Assembly (NCBI GenBank): GCA_038239145.1 | Contig: JBBSFB010000016.1 | Span: 11,483 to 75,482 of the forward strand | Reading direction: 5' to 3' | Origin: PALSA-610 sp038239145 | GTDB taxonomy: Bacteria; Actinomycetota; Acidimicrobiia; IMCC26256; PALSA-610 | DNA length: 64,000 nucleotides | Shown: positions 40,882 to 49,469 of the stretch, piece after piece | Numbering within the stretch: the first letter of the stretch is position 1 | Layout of the letters: the number at the start of each line of letters is the position of its first letter | Notes under the pieces: generated by a model | The model's input: only the letters and a program-made list of their open reading frames with translations | Told to the model about the DNA's origin: nothing | The model's database searches: none | Made by a program: the position numbers and the translations under genes

Positions 40882-42680
40882 CCAGGCTGGGCGCGTGGGT
40901 GCGGGATTCGGGGGTCGAGTTCGCGGTGTGGGCACCGGATCGCGAGCGGGTCGAGGTGGTGGTGTCGGCGCCCGGACTCCGCCGAAAGACGATGGCGCGC
41001 GACGACCGGGGATACCACTCCACGTTCGTCGACGGCATCGGCGCCGGGGCCCGGTACCTGTTCGCGCTGGATACCGACCTCGTCCTCGCCGACCCGGCGT
41101 CGCGATCTCAACCCGACGGCGTCCACGGCGAGTCCGAGGTGGCCGCGTCCGCGTTCGCGTGGACGGATCAGGCGTGGCGTGGCGTCTCGTTGACCGACTA
41201 CGTCGTGTACGAGCTCCACGTCGGGACCTTCACCGATGACGGAACCTTCGACGCCGCGATCGCTCGGCTCGACGCCGTCCGCGACCTCGGCGTCACCGCC
41301 GTCGAGCTCATGCCGGTGGCCGAGTTCCCAGGCGCGCGCAACTGGGGCTACGACGGCGTGTTCCCCTACGCGGCCCAGTCGACATACGGCGGCCCGGACG
41401 GGCTGCGCCGCCTGGTCGACGCCGCCCACGCCCGCGGGCTGGCCGTCGTGCTCGACGTCGTCTACAACCACATCGGGCCGGAGGGCGACGTCCTTCCCGA
41501 GTACGGGCCCTACTTCACCGATCACTACCGCACGCCGTGGGGATCGGCCCTCAACTTCGACGGCCACGGCAGCGACGAGGTCCGGCGTTTCTTCGTCGAC
41601 AACGCGTTGCAATGGGTCGACGACTTCCACGTCGACGCGCTCCGGCTCGACGCCGTACATGCGATCATCGACCCGAGCGCGTATCCGTTCGTCGAGCAGT
41701 TGACCGACGCGGTGCACGCGTTCTCGGCGACGAGCCCGCGACCCGCGTACGTCATCGCGGAGAGCGCCGCCAATGACGCCCGGCTGGTTGCGAACAAGGA
41801 CCGCAACGGGATCGGCTGCGACTGCCAATGGAACGACGACTTCCATCACGCGCTCCACGCATTGCTCACCGGCGAGCGCGACGGGTACTACGTCGACTTC
41901 GGGAGCGTGTCGGATCTCGCGCTCACCTATCGCGAGGCCTTCGCGTACGCGTACCGCTTCTCGCAGTTCCGCGACATGCACCACGGGAGGAGCGCGGCCG
42001 GGCTCCCGGGTGAGCGGTTCGTGGTGTTCGACCAGAACCACGATCAGATCGGCAATCGGGCCCGGGGCGATCGGATCGTCCACCAGATCGGGCTCGATGG
42101 GGCGCGCATCGCGGCCGCAGCGGTCGTGGCCGCGCCGTTCGTGCCGCTGCTGTTCATGGGCGAGGAATACGGCGAGACCAACCCGTTCCCCTATTTCGTC
42201 TCGCACGGCGACCCCGAGCTCGTCGAGGCGGTGCGACGCGGTCGGGCCGAAGAGTTCGGCCTCCGGCCGGAAGACGCGCTCGACCCCCAGGCCGAGACGA
42301 CCTTCGTTTCGGCGAAGCTCGATTGGGCCAAACGCGCGCAAGGTGAGCACGCCGCGCTCCTGGATTGGTATCGCGCGCTGCTGGGGCTGCGGGCCGAGCG
42401 CCCCGCGCTCTCGATCCTCGATCCCGAGCTGCTCTACACCGACGTGTTCGAGGAACAGCGCGCGCTCGTGCTCGTACGCGAGGCCGCGGGCGACACGGTC
42501 GCAGTGGTTCTCGCGTTCGACGACGACACCCGCGAGATCGAGCTCACGCTCCCGGACGGTCCGTGGAACGTGCTGCTCGACACGCACGCCGACGAACGTC
42601 ACGAGATCACGCTGCTCGGGGCGAACTCTCCGGTTTCGGTGCAGCTGCCGCCCCGCTCCGCGCTCGTCCTCGGCACATGA
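40878..42680 (+). CDS. treZ: malto-oligosyltrehalose trehalohydrolase
   Basis: 600-residue GH13_10 enzyme that releases trehalose from maltooligosyl-trehalose. N-terminal E-set (GVEFAVWAPDRERVEVVV), DVVYNHIGPEGDVL, nucleophile in ALRLDAVHAIID, acid/base in YVIAESAANDARLV, and VFDQNHDQIGNRARGDR. GTG start overlaps the glgB stop (GTGA). Works with TreY. Confidence 0.95.
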   Translation: MTRLGAWVRDSGVEFAVWAPDRERVEVVVSAPGLRRKTMARDDRGYHSTFVDGIGAGARYLFALDTDLVLADPASRSQPDGVHGESEVAASAFAWTDQAWRGVSLTDYVVYELHVGTFTDDGTFDAAIARLDAVRDLGVTAVELMPVAEFPGARNWGYDGVFPYAAQSTYGGPDGLRRLVDAAHARGLAVVLDVVYNHIGPEGDVLPEYGPYFTDHYRTPWGSALNFDGHGSDEVRRFFVDNALQWVDDFHVDALRLDAVHAIIDPSAYPFVEQLTDAVHAFSATSPRPAYVIAESAANDARLVANKDRNGIGCDCQWNDDFHHALHALLTGERDGYYVDFGSVSDLALTYREAFAYAYRFSQFRDMHHGRSAAGLPGERFVVFDQNHDQIGNRARGDRIVHQIGLDGARIAAAAVVAAPFVPLLFMGEEYGETNPFPYFVSHGDPELVEAVRRGRAEEFGLRPEDALDPQAETTFVSAKLDWAKRAQGEHAALLDWYRALLGLRAERPALSILDPELLYTDVFEEQRALVLVREAAGDTVAVVLAFDDDTREIELTLPDGPWNVLLDTHADERHEITLLGANSPVSVQLPPRSALVLGT

Positions 42681-44782
42681 CGCCCGCGCCCGTCTCGACG
42701 TATCGGCTCCAGTTGAATCGCGAGTTCGACCTCGGCGCGGCGACGCGCCTCGTGCCGTATCTCGATCGTCTCGGCGTCGACTGGCTCTACCTCGCCCCGA
42801 TCTTCGCAGCGCAGCCCGGGAGCGCGCACGGTTACGACGTCATCGACCCGACCGCGGTGAATCCCGAGCTCGGCGGACGCGTCGCACTCGAGGGGCTCGC
42901 GCGCGCGGCGCACACGGCCGGGATGCGAATCCTGATCGACATCGTCCCGAACCACGAAGCGGCCACGCCCGAGAACGCCCGCTGGCAGGCCGCTCTCGCC
43001 TCGCACGAACCGGGCTGGTTCGACGTCGACTGGCCCGGCGACGACTCATCCGGCGGCGAGAGCAGGCCCCGTTACCGCCGCTTCTTCGACGTCGACGGCC
43101 TGGTCGGCGTGCGGGTCGAGGACGACGACGTCTTGCTTGCTTCCCACGCGCTCATCCTCGAGCTGCTCGAACGGGGAATCGTCGACGGACTACGCGTCGA
43201 CCATGTCGACGGCCTCGCTGACCCCGGCGCGTACCTCGAACGACTTGCCCAGTTGACCGGCGGCGCGTTCACCGTCGTCGAGAAGATCGTGGCCCGCGAC
43301 GAGTCGTTACCGGATTGGCCGGTCGCGGGCACGACCGGATACGAGGCCGGAGACGCGTTGACCGCGCTGTGCATCGATCCTGAAGGTCGGACCCAACTCG
43401 AGTCGGCTCTGCTCGCCGAGAACGGGAACGTGTCGTTCGAAGCCGTCGAGCGAGCGTGCAAGGCGCTCGTCCTCGACGACCTGTTCCACCCCGAGTGGGA
43501 ACGGGTACGCGCGCTCCTCGCCGACGATTCCCGGGCACCGGCGCTGCGCGAGATCACGCTTGCGCTCGACGTGTACCGCACGTACGACAGCACCGCCGAA
43601 GACCGCGAACGCCTCGATCGGGCGAGCCGGTTCGTCGCACCCGACGCGGCGGCAGCCGTGCAGGGGCGGCTCCTCGACCGGCCGGTCGACGAGCTGACGA
43701 CGCGCTGGCGTCAGCTCAGTGGCCCGGTCATGGCCAAGGGTCACGAAGACACCGCGTGCTACCGGTACCCCGCTCTGCTCGCCCAGAACGAGGTCGGTGG
43801 TGATCCGGGTGCGGACGAGTGCGACGCTGTGACGCGTTTTCATACACTCGCGCGCAACTACTCCGGGCTCATCGCGACGAGCACGCATGATTCGAAGCGC
43901 AGCGAAGATATCCGGGCCCGGTTGAGCGTGCTCTCGGAGCGCAGCCCCGAGTTCGAGGTCGGCCTCCGCCGGTGGCGCAACCTCGTCGGATCCGCGCCCG
44001 GCGTCACCGCGACCGAACAGCGCTTCGTCGCCCAGACGCTCTTGGGCGCGTGGCCGCTCGATACCGCCGCGATCGCAGAGTTCGAGACCCGCATCGCCGA
44101 GTACCTCACCAAGGCCCTGCGCGAGGCCAAGCAACAGACCGACTGGATCGACCCCGACGAGGCGCACGAGCGCGACGTGATCGAGTGCGCGCGCCGGACG
44201 ATCGCGAACGGCGGCGCGCTCCTGCACGAGGCGTTCGGCGCGCTCGTCGACGACGTCATGTTCTTCGGTGCACTCAACTCACTCGCGATGCTCACGTGGA
44301 AGCTCGGGATGCCGGGTACACCCGACATCTACCGCGGCTGCGAGCTCTGGGACTTCTCGCTCGTCGACCCCGACAACCGCCGACCGGTCGACTTCGCCTC
44401 GCGCCGGCGCGTGCTCGAATCCATCGAGCACGCCGATCTCGCGACGATGCTGCGCGAGTGGCGCTCGGGCGCGATCAAGATGTACGTCACCGCGACCGGG
44501 CTCCGGACCCGGCGCGAGCATCCCGACCTCTTCCGGGTCGGCGAGTACGTGCCGCTCGACGCGCCCGCGGGCCTCCTCGCGTACGCGCGCCACCTCGAAG
44601 GAACGTGGGCTGTCGTGCTCGCACCCCGCCTCTCGACGAGTCTCACCCCACGCGGGCACTGGCCGGTCGGCGCGCAAACGTGGGGCGGCGCCGTGTTCTC
44701 ATTGCCCGACGGGCCCGGCACCGAGATCGACCTGGCGCGGACCCTGGGAACCCTGCCGGTCGCACTCGTCGTCATCCCCTGA
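42677..44782 (+). CDS. treY: malto-oligosyltrehalose synthase
   Basis: 701-residue GH13_26 enzyme that turns the reducing end of a maltodextrin into a trehalosyl unit. STYRLQLNREFDLGAATRLVPYLDRLGVDWLYLAPIFAAQPGSAHGYDV, DIVPNHEA, nucleophile in GLRVDHVDGLADP, acid/base in TVVEKIVARDESLP, TSTHDSKRSEDIRAR. ATG overlaps the treZ stop. Last gene of the operon; ends 20 bp before the convergent STAS gene. Confidence 0.95.
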   Translation: MTPAPVSTYRLQLNREFDLGAATRLVPYLDRLGVDWLYLAPIFAAQPGSAHGYDVIDPTAVNPELGGRVALEGLARAAHTAGMRILIDIVPNHEAATPENARWQAALASHEPGWFDVDWPGDDSSGGESRPRYRRFFDVDGLVGVRVEDDDVLLASHALILELLERGIVDGLRVDHVDGLADPGAYLERLAQLTGGAFTVVEKIVARDESLPDWPVAGTTGYEAGDALTALCIDPEGRTQLESALLAENGNVSFEAVERACKALVLDDLFHPEWERVRALLADDSRAPALREITLALDVYRTYDSTAEDRERLDRASRFVAPDAAAAVQGRLLDRPVDELTTRWRQLSGPVMAKGHEDTACYRYPALLAQNEVGGDPGADECDAVTRFHTLARNYSGLIATSTHDSKRSEDIRARLSVLSERSPEFEVGLRRWRNLVGSAPGVTATEQRFVAQTLLGAWPLDTAAIAEFETRIAEYLTKALREAKQQTDWIDPDEAHERDVIECARRTIANGGALLHEAFGALVDDVMFFGALNSLAMLTWKLGMPGTPDIYRGCELWDFSLVDPDNRRPVDFASRRRVLESIEHADLATMLREWRSGAIKMYVTATGLRTRREHPDLFRVGEYVPLDAPAGLLAYARHLEGTWAVVLAPRLSTSLTPRGHWPVGAQTWGGAVFSLPDGPGTEIDLARTLGTLPVALVVIP

Positions 44783-44802
44783 TCGGGATCCCGGCCGGGG
44801 GG

Positions 44803-45111
44803 TCAGACCGAGTCGGCTTCGGGGAGGACGGCCGCCGCTCTCGGCTGGAACCGATCGCTCACCCCGGCGGCCTCGAGGGCCTGCAAAAGGCGGTCCGGCG
44901 GATTGTCGAGGACTACGGGCAGACCGCGGCGCTTCGCGTTGCGGGTCAGCCAGACCAACATGCCCACCGTCGAGTCGTCGACGATGGCGATCGCAGAGCA
45001 ATCGACCTCGATCTGGGCGTGCGCGTGCTCGATCACCCGGCTCGCGTTCGTCGTGAATTCCAGGCGGGTGGTGTAGTCGAGCCGGTCCGGGAGGACGAGT
45101 CGATCGCTCAC
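44803..45111 (-). CDS. STAS-domain protein
   Basis: 102 residues resembling anti-sigma antagonists or MlaB-type STAS domains: AQIEVDCSAIAIVDDSTVGMLVWLTRNAKRRGLPVVLDNPP. The acceptor position reads DDSTVG, so a serine is available. GTG start. It stands alone, divergent from the GAF-ANTAR gene, and may feed the same SigF circuit as the cluster at 5-12 kb. Confidence 0.8.
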   Translation of the reverse strand: MSDRLVLPDRLDYTTRLEFTTNASRVIEHAHAQIEVDCSAIAIVDDSTVGMLVWLTRNAKRRGLPVVLDNPPDRLLQALEAAGVSDRFQPRAAAVLPEADSV

Positions 45112-45333
45112 GGGTTTGGTCCTCCCCCGAATGCTCCACTCCGAGAAGACCGGACCGCGCGGCTCGAGCCCGAACGCGCCCGGACTGGGCCGGGCGTGTA
45201 CTCACGCTACAAGGCCGGACGTCCATCCCGGTCACCGGCGTGCAAATCGGACACCAGTAGGCTCCGCGGTTTACGAGTCGGCCACTCTCCTCGAGTCGTG
45301 GGGCAGCGACTGGCGTCCTGCACAGGAGCCTTC

Positions 45334-46062
45334 ATGCACCCCTTGGATCCCCCCGCAGCGGTCTCAGGTCTCTCGCACCTCGTCGTGCCCAACGAGGAGT
45401 TGGATGCGACGTTGCAACGCGTTGCCGATCTGGCATGCCAAGAGGTCGACGGGTGCGACATGGCGGGTATCACGCTCCTGCGCGACGGCGTGGCGGTCAC
45501 CGCGGTGTTCACCGATCCCGAGGCACCCGAGATCGACACCGCCCAGTACGAATCCGGCAGCGGTCCCTGTCTCGAGGCGTTCCGCACCGGCGTGGTGCTC
45601 CAGATCGAGGACACGGCGACGGAGCCGCGCTGGCCCCAGTTCTGCAAACAGGCCGCCGCGCACGGCGTGCAGAGCACGATGTCGTTGCCGCTCGTCGTCG
45701 GCGACACCGCGCTCGGCGCGCTCAACCTCTATTCCAAGCAACCCCGAGGTTTCAGCGAGCAGGCGACCGCCCTCGTCTTCGCCGCGCAGGCCGCAGTCGT
45801 GCTCGCGAACTCACAGGCCTATTGGGCCGCGCACCACCTCTCGGGCCAGCTGGAGGTCGCGCTGACGTCGCGCGCCGCCATCGAGCAGGCGAAGGGGATC
45901 TTGATGGCGACCCGCCGGTGCAACGCCGACGAGGCGTTCGAGATCCTGCGGACCCAGTCGAACACGACGAACCGCAAGCTCCGCGACGTCGCCGGCGATG
46001 TCATCCTGAGCATCGAATCCGTCGGCGACGATCAGCGCGACCCTACGGCTCCTCCCGCCTGA
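45334..46062 (+). CDS. GAF-ANTAR antiterminator
   Basis: 242 residues: a GAF sensor domain (30-170) and a C-terminal ANTAR RNA-binding domain (TSRAAIEQAKGILMATRRCNADEAFEILRTQSNTTNRKLRDVAGDVI). ANTAR proteins bind paired hexaloop RNA hairpins and prevent termination. ATG after AGGAG. Its last 20 bp overlap the 3' end of the convergent BrkB gene. Confidence 0.92.
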   Translation: MHPLDPPAAVSGLSHLVVPNEELDATLQRVADLACQEVDGCDMAGITLLRDGVAVTAVFTDPEAPEIDTAQYESGSGPCLEAFRTGVVLQIEDTATEPRWPQFCKQAAAHGVQSTMSLPLVVGDTALGALNLYSKQPRGFSEQATALVFAAQAAVVLANSQAYWAAHHLSGQLEVALTSRAAIEQAKGILMATRRCNADEAFEILRTQSNTTNRKLRDVAGDVILSIESVGDDQRDPTAPPA

Positions 46063-47035
46063 CGCTTCTCCGGCGCGCCATTGCGGATGGCCGCGTGCGG
46101 GTAGCGTCGAGAGACAAACCGCTGACCTCGGCGCTCCCATCGACACCGCCGTCGGCGCGCGCGTCGGCTTCGGTCGGCTCGGTTGTCGGCAGCGCCCGCG
46201 GCCAGAGGCCGTGAGCGAGGACCGGATTGAGCTCGGCCGAGTAGAGCGTGATCTTGGCCAGGAGCAGCAGGTACGTCACGACACCGATCACGGAGGCGAA
46301 CGCTCCGTAGGTGTTGGTCGAGTTCCGCAACTGATGCTGGATCAGCCCGCTCCCGATCGTGGTCAAAGCGGTGAATGCGATCCCGGCACTGATCGCACCG
46401 GGCAGCAGTTGTTTCGGGGGGCCCACTTGCGGTGTCAGCGTCCAGAACGCGGCGAAGTAGAAGCCGATGTTGGCGAACACCATCGCGACGATGATCACCA
46501 CCCGGAGCAGCCAGAACCGGTTGTCACCGGTTGCGACAGTGTCGACGAACGCGTTCGCGAGGAACGCCACCGCGATGATGCCAAGACCGCTGAGGCTTCG
46601 CAGCAAGCGGGGTATGAAGCCCGGGAGCGTAACCCGGCGAACGTTCCAGACCGCGGCCATCGACTGTTCCGCGGTCTGCGTCACTCCTTGCGCGCCGTAC
46701 ACGAGCCCGAGGATGCCGACGACGAGTGCGAACGGGCTGCCGTGCAGGTTCGAGCCCCCGTTCCCCGGACTGAACTGCGTACCGATCACCGGGAACTGAT
46801 GCAGCGTGTTGACGACGGAGTTCCCGAGCGAGCTCACGCCGATGAAACCGAAGATGGTGATGATGACGAGCAGGAGCGGATAGATCGCAGTGAAGCCATA
46901 CCAACCGAGCGCGACGACGTAGAGGTTCGTGTTGTCGTCGCCGAACTTGCGCAACACCGCGTACGTCACTCCGGCAACGCGATTGCGGCGCTGCCACCCG
47001 TCGAGGGTCAAGAGCAACCGTTTGACGATTGTCAC
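46043..47035 (-). CDS. YihY/BrkB-family membrane protein
   Basis: 330 residues with about six transmembrane helices (ALGWYGFTAIYPLLLVIITIFGFIG, ALVVGILGLVYGAQGV, IIAVAFLANAFVDTV, VVIIVAMVFANIGFYFAAFW, FASVIGVVTYLLLLAKITLYSAELN) typical of the BrkB/RNase-BN-misnamed family; transport function unproved. Charged cytoplasmic tail. GTG start at 47035. Confidence 0.9.
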   Translation of the reverse strand: MTIVKRLLLTLDGWQRRNRVAGVTYAVLRKFGDDNTNLYVVALGWYGFTAIYPLLLVIITIFGFIGVSSLGNSVVNTLHQFPVIGTQFSPGNGGSNLHGSPFALVVGILGLVYGAQGVTQTAEQSMAAVWNVRRVTLPGFIPRLLRSLSGLGIIAVAFLANAFVDTVATGDNRFWLLRVVIIVAMVFANIGFYFAAFWTLTPQVGPPKQLLPGAISAGIAFTALTTIGSGLIQHQLRNSTNTYGAFASVIGVVTYLLLLAKITLYSAELNPVLAHGLWPRALPTTEPTEADARADGGVDGSAEVSGLSLDATRTRPSAMARRRSVRREEP

Positions 47036-47470
47036 GCGACGCTCGTCGTAGGCATACGTCCCGCTCTACCCGCCCGGCGCCGGCGATGAACCGGATCGGC
47101 GGTGCCGGCGGCTCAGGTTCGAACCGGACCCGACCTTCGACGAGTGCTACCGCGAGGTCGCCAAGGCTCGAGCGTTCGGTGTTGGCCCGGTCCATCATGA
47201 GGTCGATCGCGTCGTCAGCGGCGCACCCGGCCTGATCCGAGACGCACGCAACGGCCGCCTCGAATCGGTCGACCGCGGTGAACGACGCACCGGGACAGAG
47301 CCGACGACCCGGATCGAAGTCCCGGCATCGGCGGTCGTACTCCGTTTCCGCAGCGGTTCCACGTTCGCCCCCAAGACGTCGGGATTTCACCGGCGGCGGC
47401 CCACTGCTCAAGCCGCCGCCCGAAATACCGTGCCGGCGACGCCTCCAGATCCCCTTTTCGCGCGGGTCCG
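47036..47470 (-). other. 435-bp gap holding an ANTAR-like reading frame
   Basis: From about 47290 down to 47095 the minus strand encodes DRFEAAVACVSDQAGCAADD followed by AIDLMMDRANTERSSLGDLA, close in pattern to an ANTAR domain (compare GCSADEAFDLLR...LRDVA). No good start codon or ribosome-binding site precedes it, and the frame has no stop near the expected end but runs into brkB, so it is probably a gene remnant or a frameshifted gene. The rest of the gap shows nothing. Confidence 0.35.
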
Positions 47471-47536
47471 TCAGCGCAGGGCGAGGACTATCAGCAGGAT
47501 CACGAACAGTGCGGCAATACCGATGGGGACGTGCAT
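47471..47536 (-). CDS. 21-residue hydrophobic peptide
   Basis: ATG at 47536 with GGGAG seven bases upstream opens a 21-codon frame consisting of one transmembrane helix (PIGIAALFVILLIVLALR). The ribosome-binding site and clean helix argue for a real small membrane protein; no homologue can be checked here. Confidence 0.45.
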   Translation of the reverse strand: MHVPIGIAALFVILLIVLALR

Positions 47537-47706
47537 GCGGGGCTCCCTTCCGGCCGGCGCCCTCGCTATGACGCTCCCCGCGTGGAGCCGACGCCAAACG
47601 AAAGCCTGGAAGACCTCCAACCGCTTCCTGCCGACAGTTCGGAGCGTCCGGGCGGAAGACTGCTGCTGCGCGATCCCGGCCGGTAGCCGTACCATTGGGC
47701 TCGCTT

Positions 47707-47780
47707 GCGCCCGTAGCTCAGTTGGATAGAGCGACGGCCTTCTAAGCCGTGGGTCGCAGGTTCGAATCCTGCCGGGCGCG
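47707..47780 (+). tRNA. tRNA-Arg (UCU)
   Basis: Cloverleaf with acceptor GCGCCCG/CGGGCGC, D-arm TAGCTCAGTTGGATAGAGC, anticodon loop CTTCTAA giving TCT, T-arm GCAGGTTCGAATCCTGC. No CCA encoded. Its 3' half is the left attachment site of the element to the right. Confidence 0.97.
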
Positions 47781-47781
47781 C
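47739..47781 (+). repeat. attL (3' half of tRNA-Arg)
   Basis: 43 bp from the anticodon loop to one base past the discriminator, identical to 53550-53592. Integration here keeps the tRNA intact. Confidence 0.85.
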
Positions 47782-47807
47782 AAGAGTCATCGCAGGTGAG
47801 AGGTGAT

Positions 47808-48854
47808 TTACGCCTCTTTCGCGTGTAGATCAATGACCTGCGCAACCGCCGAAGTCCGCGCGAGGTCCGCGCGCTCATCCGCGGAAGCCCGCGCGGCCGC
47901 GTCGATGCGGTCGGCGACCGCGTCGAGATCGTCGGGGAACAAGTGGCCGTAGCGGTCCAGCGTCATCGCCGCGGACGCGTGGCCGAGCATCTGCTGAACG
48001 GCCTTCACGTTCGCACCAGAGGCGATAGCGATGGAAGCTGCCGTGTGGCGCAGCTCGTGCGGAACGAGCCGCGGTACAGCGGCGCTTTCTTCTCGCCCAT
48101 CTGCTCGACATACGTGCCGAGCCCGACCCGAGACGCACGCGGGATTCCACACGCGGCGCCGGAAGTTGTTCGAGCGGAGCACGTCGCCGCGGGAAGACGT
48201 GAACACGAGATCGTCGCCACTGCGTCCCGCGAGATGTTCGACGAGATGGGTCTCGCAGGAACTTGGTCACGACGACCGCGCGCGCTTCATGCGACTTCGG
48301 GGTGCCGAACACAGCCCGACCGTTGATCTCGGTTACGGCCTCCGCGATGGTCAAACGTCCGCGCCGGGTGTCGACCCGCTTGACGCGCAACGCCGCGGCC
48401 TCGCCGAACCGGAGTCCGCAGTAGCCGAGCACCAGCGCGAAAAGCTCGTAGTCGTCGCAGGCGCGCGAGAGGTAGGCAAGCTGCGCGTGCGTGAGGTACT
48501 TCCGCTCCGACTGAGGGAGGCGCGGAAGGTCAACGCCTGCCGCAGGATTCGACGTTATCCGGCGGTCGCGTACGGCAGCGTCGAGCATCGCGAGAGCACG
48601 TAGTGGGCGTGCCGAGTCCGCTGCGCGGAAAGCGGCTGGGCCCGCATCGAGGCGACCCAGGCGACGACTTCAGCATTGCGGACGCGAACGAGAGGGACCG
48701 TTTCCCAGCGCGGCAGTACCTGCGATCGAAGCAAGGACTCGTAGCTCGCGATCGTCTTCGGTTTGAGTTGCACGCGCCCCGAGATCCACGTTTCCGCGGC
48801 GACCCACAGTTGGCTGCGCGAGAAAGGACCTGGAGGGCGGCGAAGCCCGGACAC
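47808..48854 (-). pseudogene. int: tyrosine recombinase (integrase), multiply frameshifted
   Basis: Pieces of one phage-type integrase lie in different frames. N-terminal SAM-like domain from the GTG at 48854 (LKPKTIASYESLLRSQVLPRWETVPLVRVR), then a shift near 48590 to SNPAAGVDLPRLPQSERKYLTHAQLAYLSR and the Arg box GYCGLRFGEAAALRV, a shift near 48250, a short stretch in a third frame (TYVEQMGEKKAPLYRG), and finally VPHELRHTAASIAIASGANVKAVQQMLGHASAAMTLDRYGHLFP with the HxxR, H and Tyr residues. At least four indels are needed, so it is dead. It sits 27 bp from the tRNA, as expected for an island integrase. Confidence 0.85.
47852..47878 (+). repeat. integrase arm-type repeat, left
   Basis: Two AGTCCGCGCG-like units (aagtccgcgcg, aggtccgcgcg) forming a 27-bp block that matches 53421-53447 at 26 of 27 positions. 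Lies in the 3' end of the integrase gene, 71 bp from attL. Confidence 0.6.
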
Positions 48855-48906
48855 GGCAACAGGCCCTCGCCCAGGCGCGCATCCGTGCCCGACGCGCGTG
48901 TCGTAG

Positions 48907-48930
48907 AAAGTCCGCGAAAAGTCCGCGCGG
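48907..48930 (+). repeat. integrase arm-type repeat, middle
   Basis: Two more aagtccgcg units, spaced like the others, upstream of the integrase start. At 48957-48966 follows the palindrome GTTTGCAAAC, also present beside the second element's integrase. Confidence 0.5.
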
Positions 48931-49027
48931 ATTTTCGCTAGACCAACACTGCCGGCGTTTGCAAACGACGAAAGCGCAGCTCAGAGTGCGTATCACCCGG
49001 AGCGCCAGTCACTACGCGTGCCCCAAA

Positions 49028-49070
49028 TCAGTTTAAGAAACCGATGCTCTATCCCCTGAGCTACGGGGGA
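49028..49070 (-). other. 5' fragment of a tRNA gene
   Basis: The minus strand reads TCCCCCG, then TAGCTCAGGGGATAGAGC as a D-arm and the anticodon arm TCGGT-TTCTTAA-ACTGA (CTT, a lysine anticodon), after which similarity stops; no T-arm or acceptor 3' strand follows. A truncated tRNA, left by an earlier recombination. The remaining 48855-49469 interval holds only arm repeats, this fragment and the doubtful ORF at 49141. Confidence 0.6.
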
Positions 49071-49140
49071 CGAGGGCAACGTGCTCTGACCTGCGGTTTT
49101 GCCCGTTCGGCAGTGGATGTGACGCCCTAACGGTAGCGAG

Positions 49141-49362
49141 TTGACGTCCACCCTGACGGATTCCACGCGTTCTGCGATCGTCGGGCGTAACGAAAGGCGA
49201 GCGTCCGACGCCTACGACATCTTTCGCCTCGTCGAAAGCTACGACCGGGACGGTGGTGTCGCAGATGCTCTCAACGAAGGCTCGCACGGCCTCGCCAAAG
49301 TGATGCACGAACTCGCCGCCGAGAGACAGTCTCGGTCGCGTTCACCGACCTCGCAGACATGA
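49141..49362 (+). pseudogene. possible gene remnant (73 aa)
   Basis: The segment RRASDAYDIFRLVESYDRDGGVADALNEG resembles the C-terminal region of AbiEii/nucleotidyltransferase-type proteins (KxxDxYDIxRL pattern). The frame is short, starts at a TTG without ribosome-binding site and ends abruptly. Kept as a remnant with low confidence. Confidence 0.25.
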
Positions 49363-49469
49363 TCTCACCGAGGCGAACGGCAAAATCGGCGCCGCGCGGG
49401 CGAGTCCGAATCAACGCGACAGTGCCGTCTTCCCGGCGCGCATCTGCGCAGCATCGGCAGATGCGCAGC

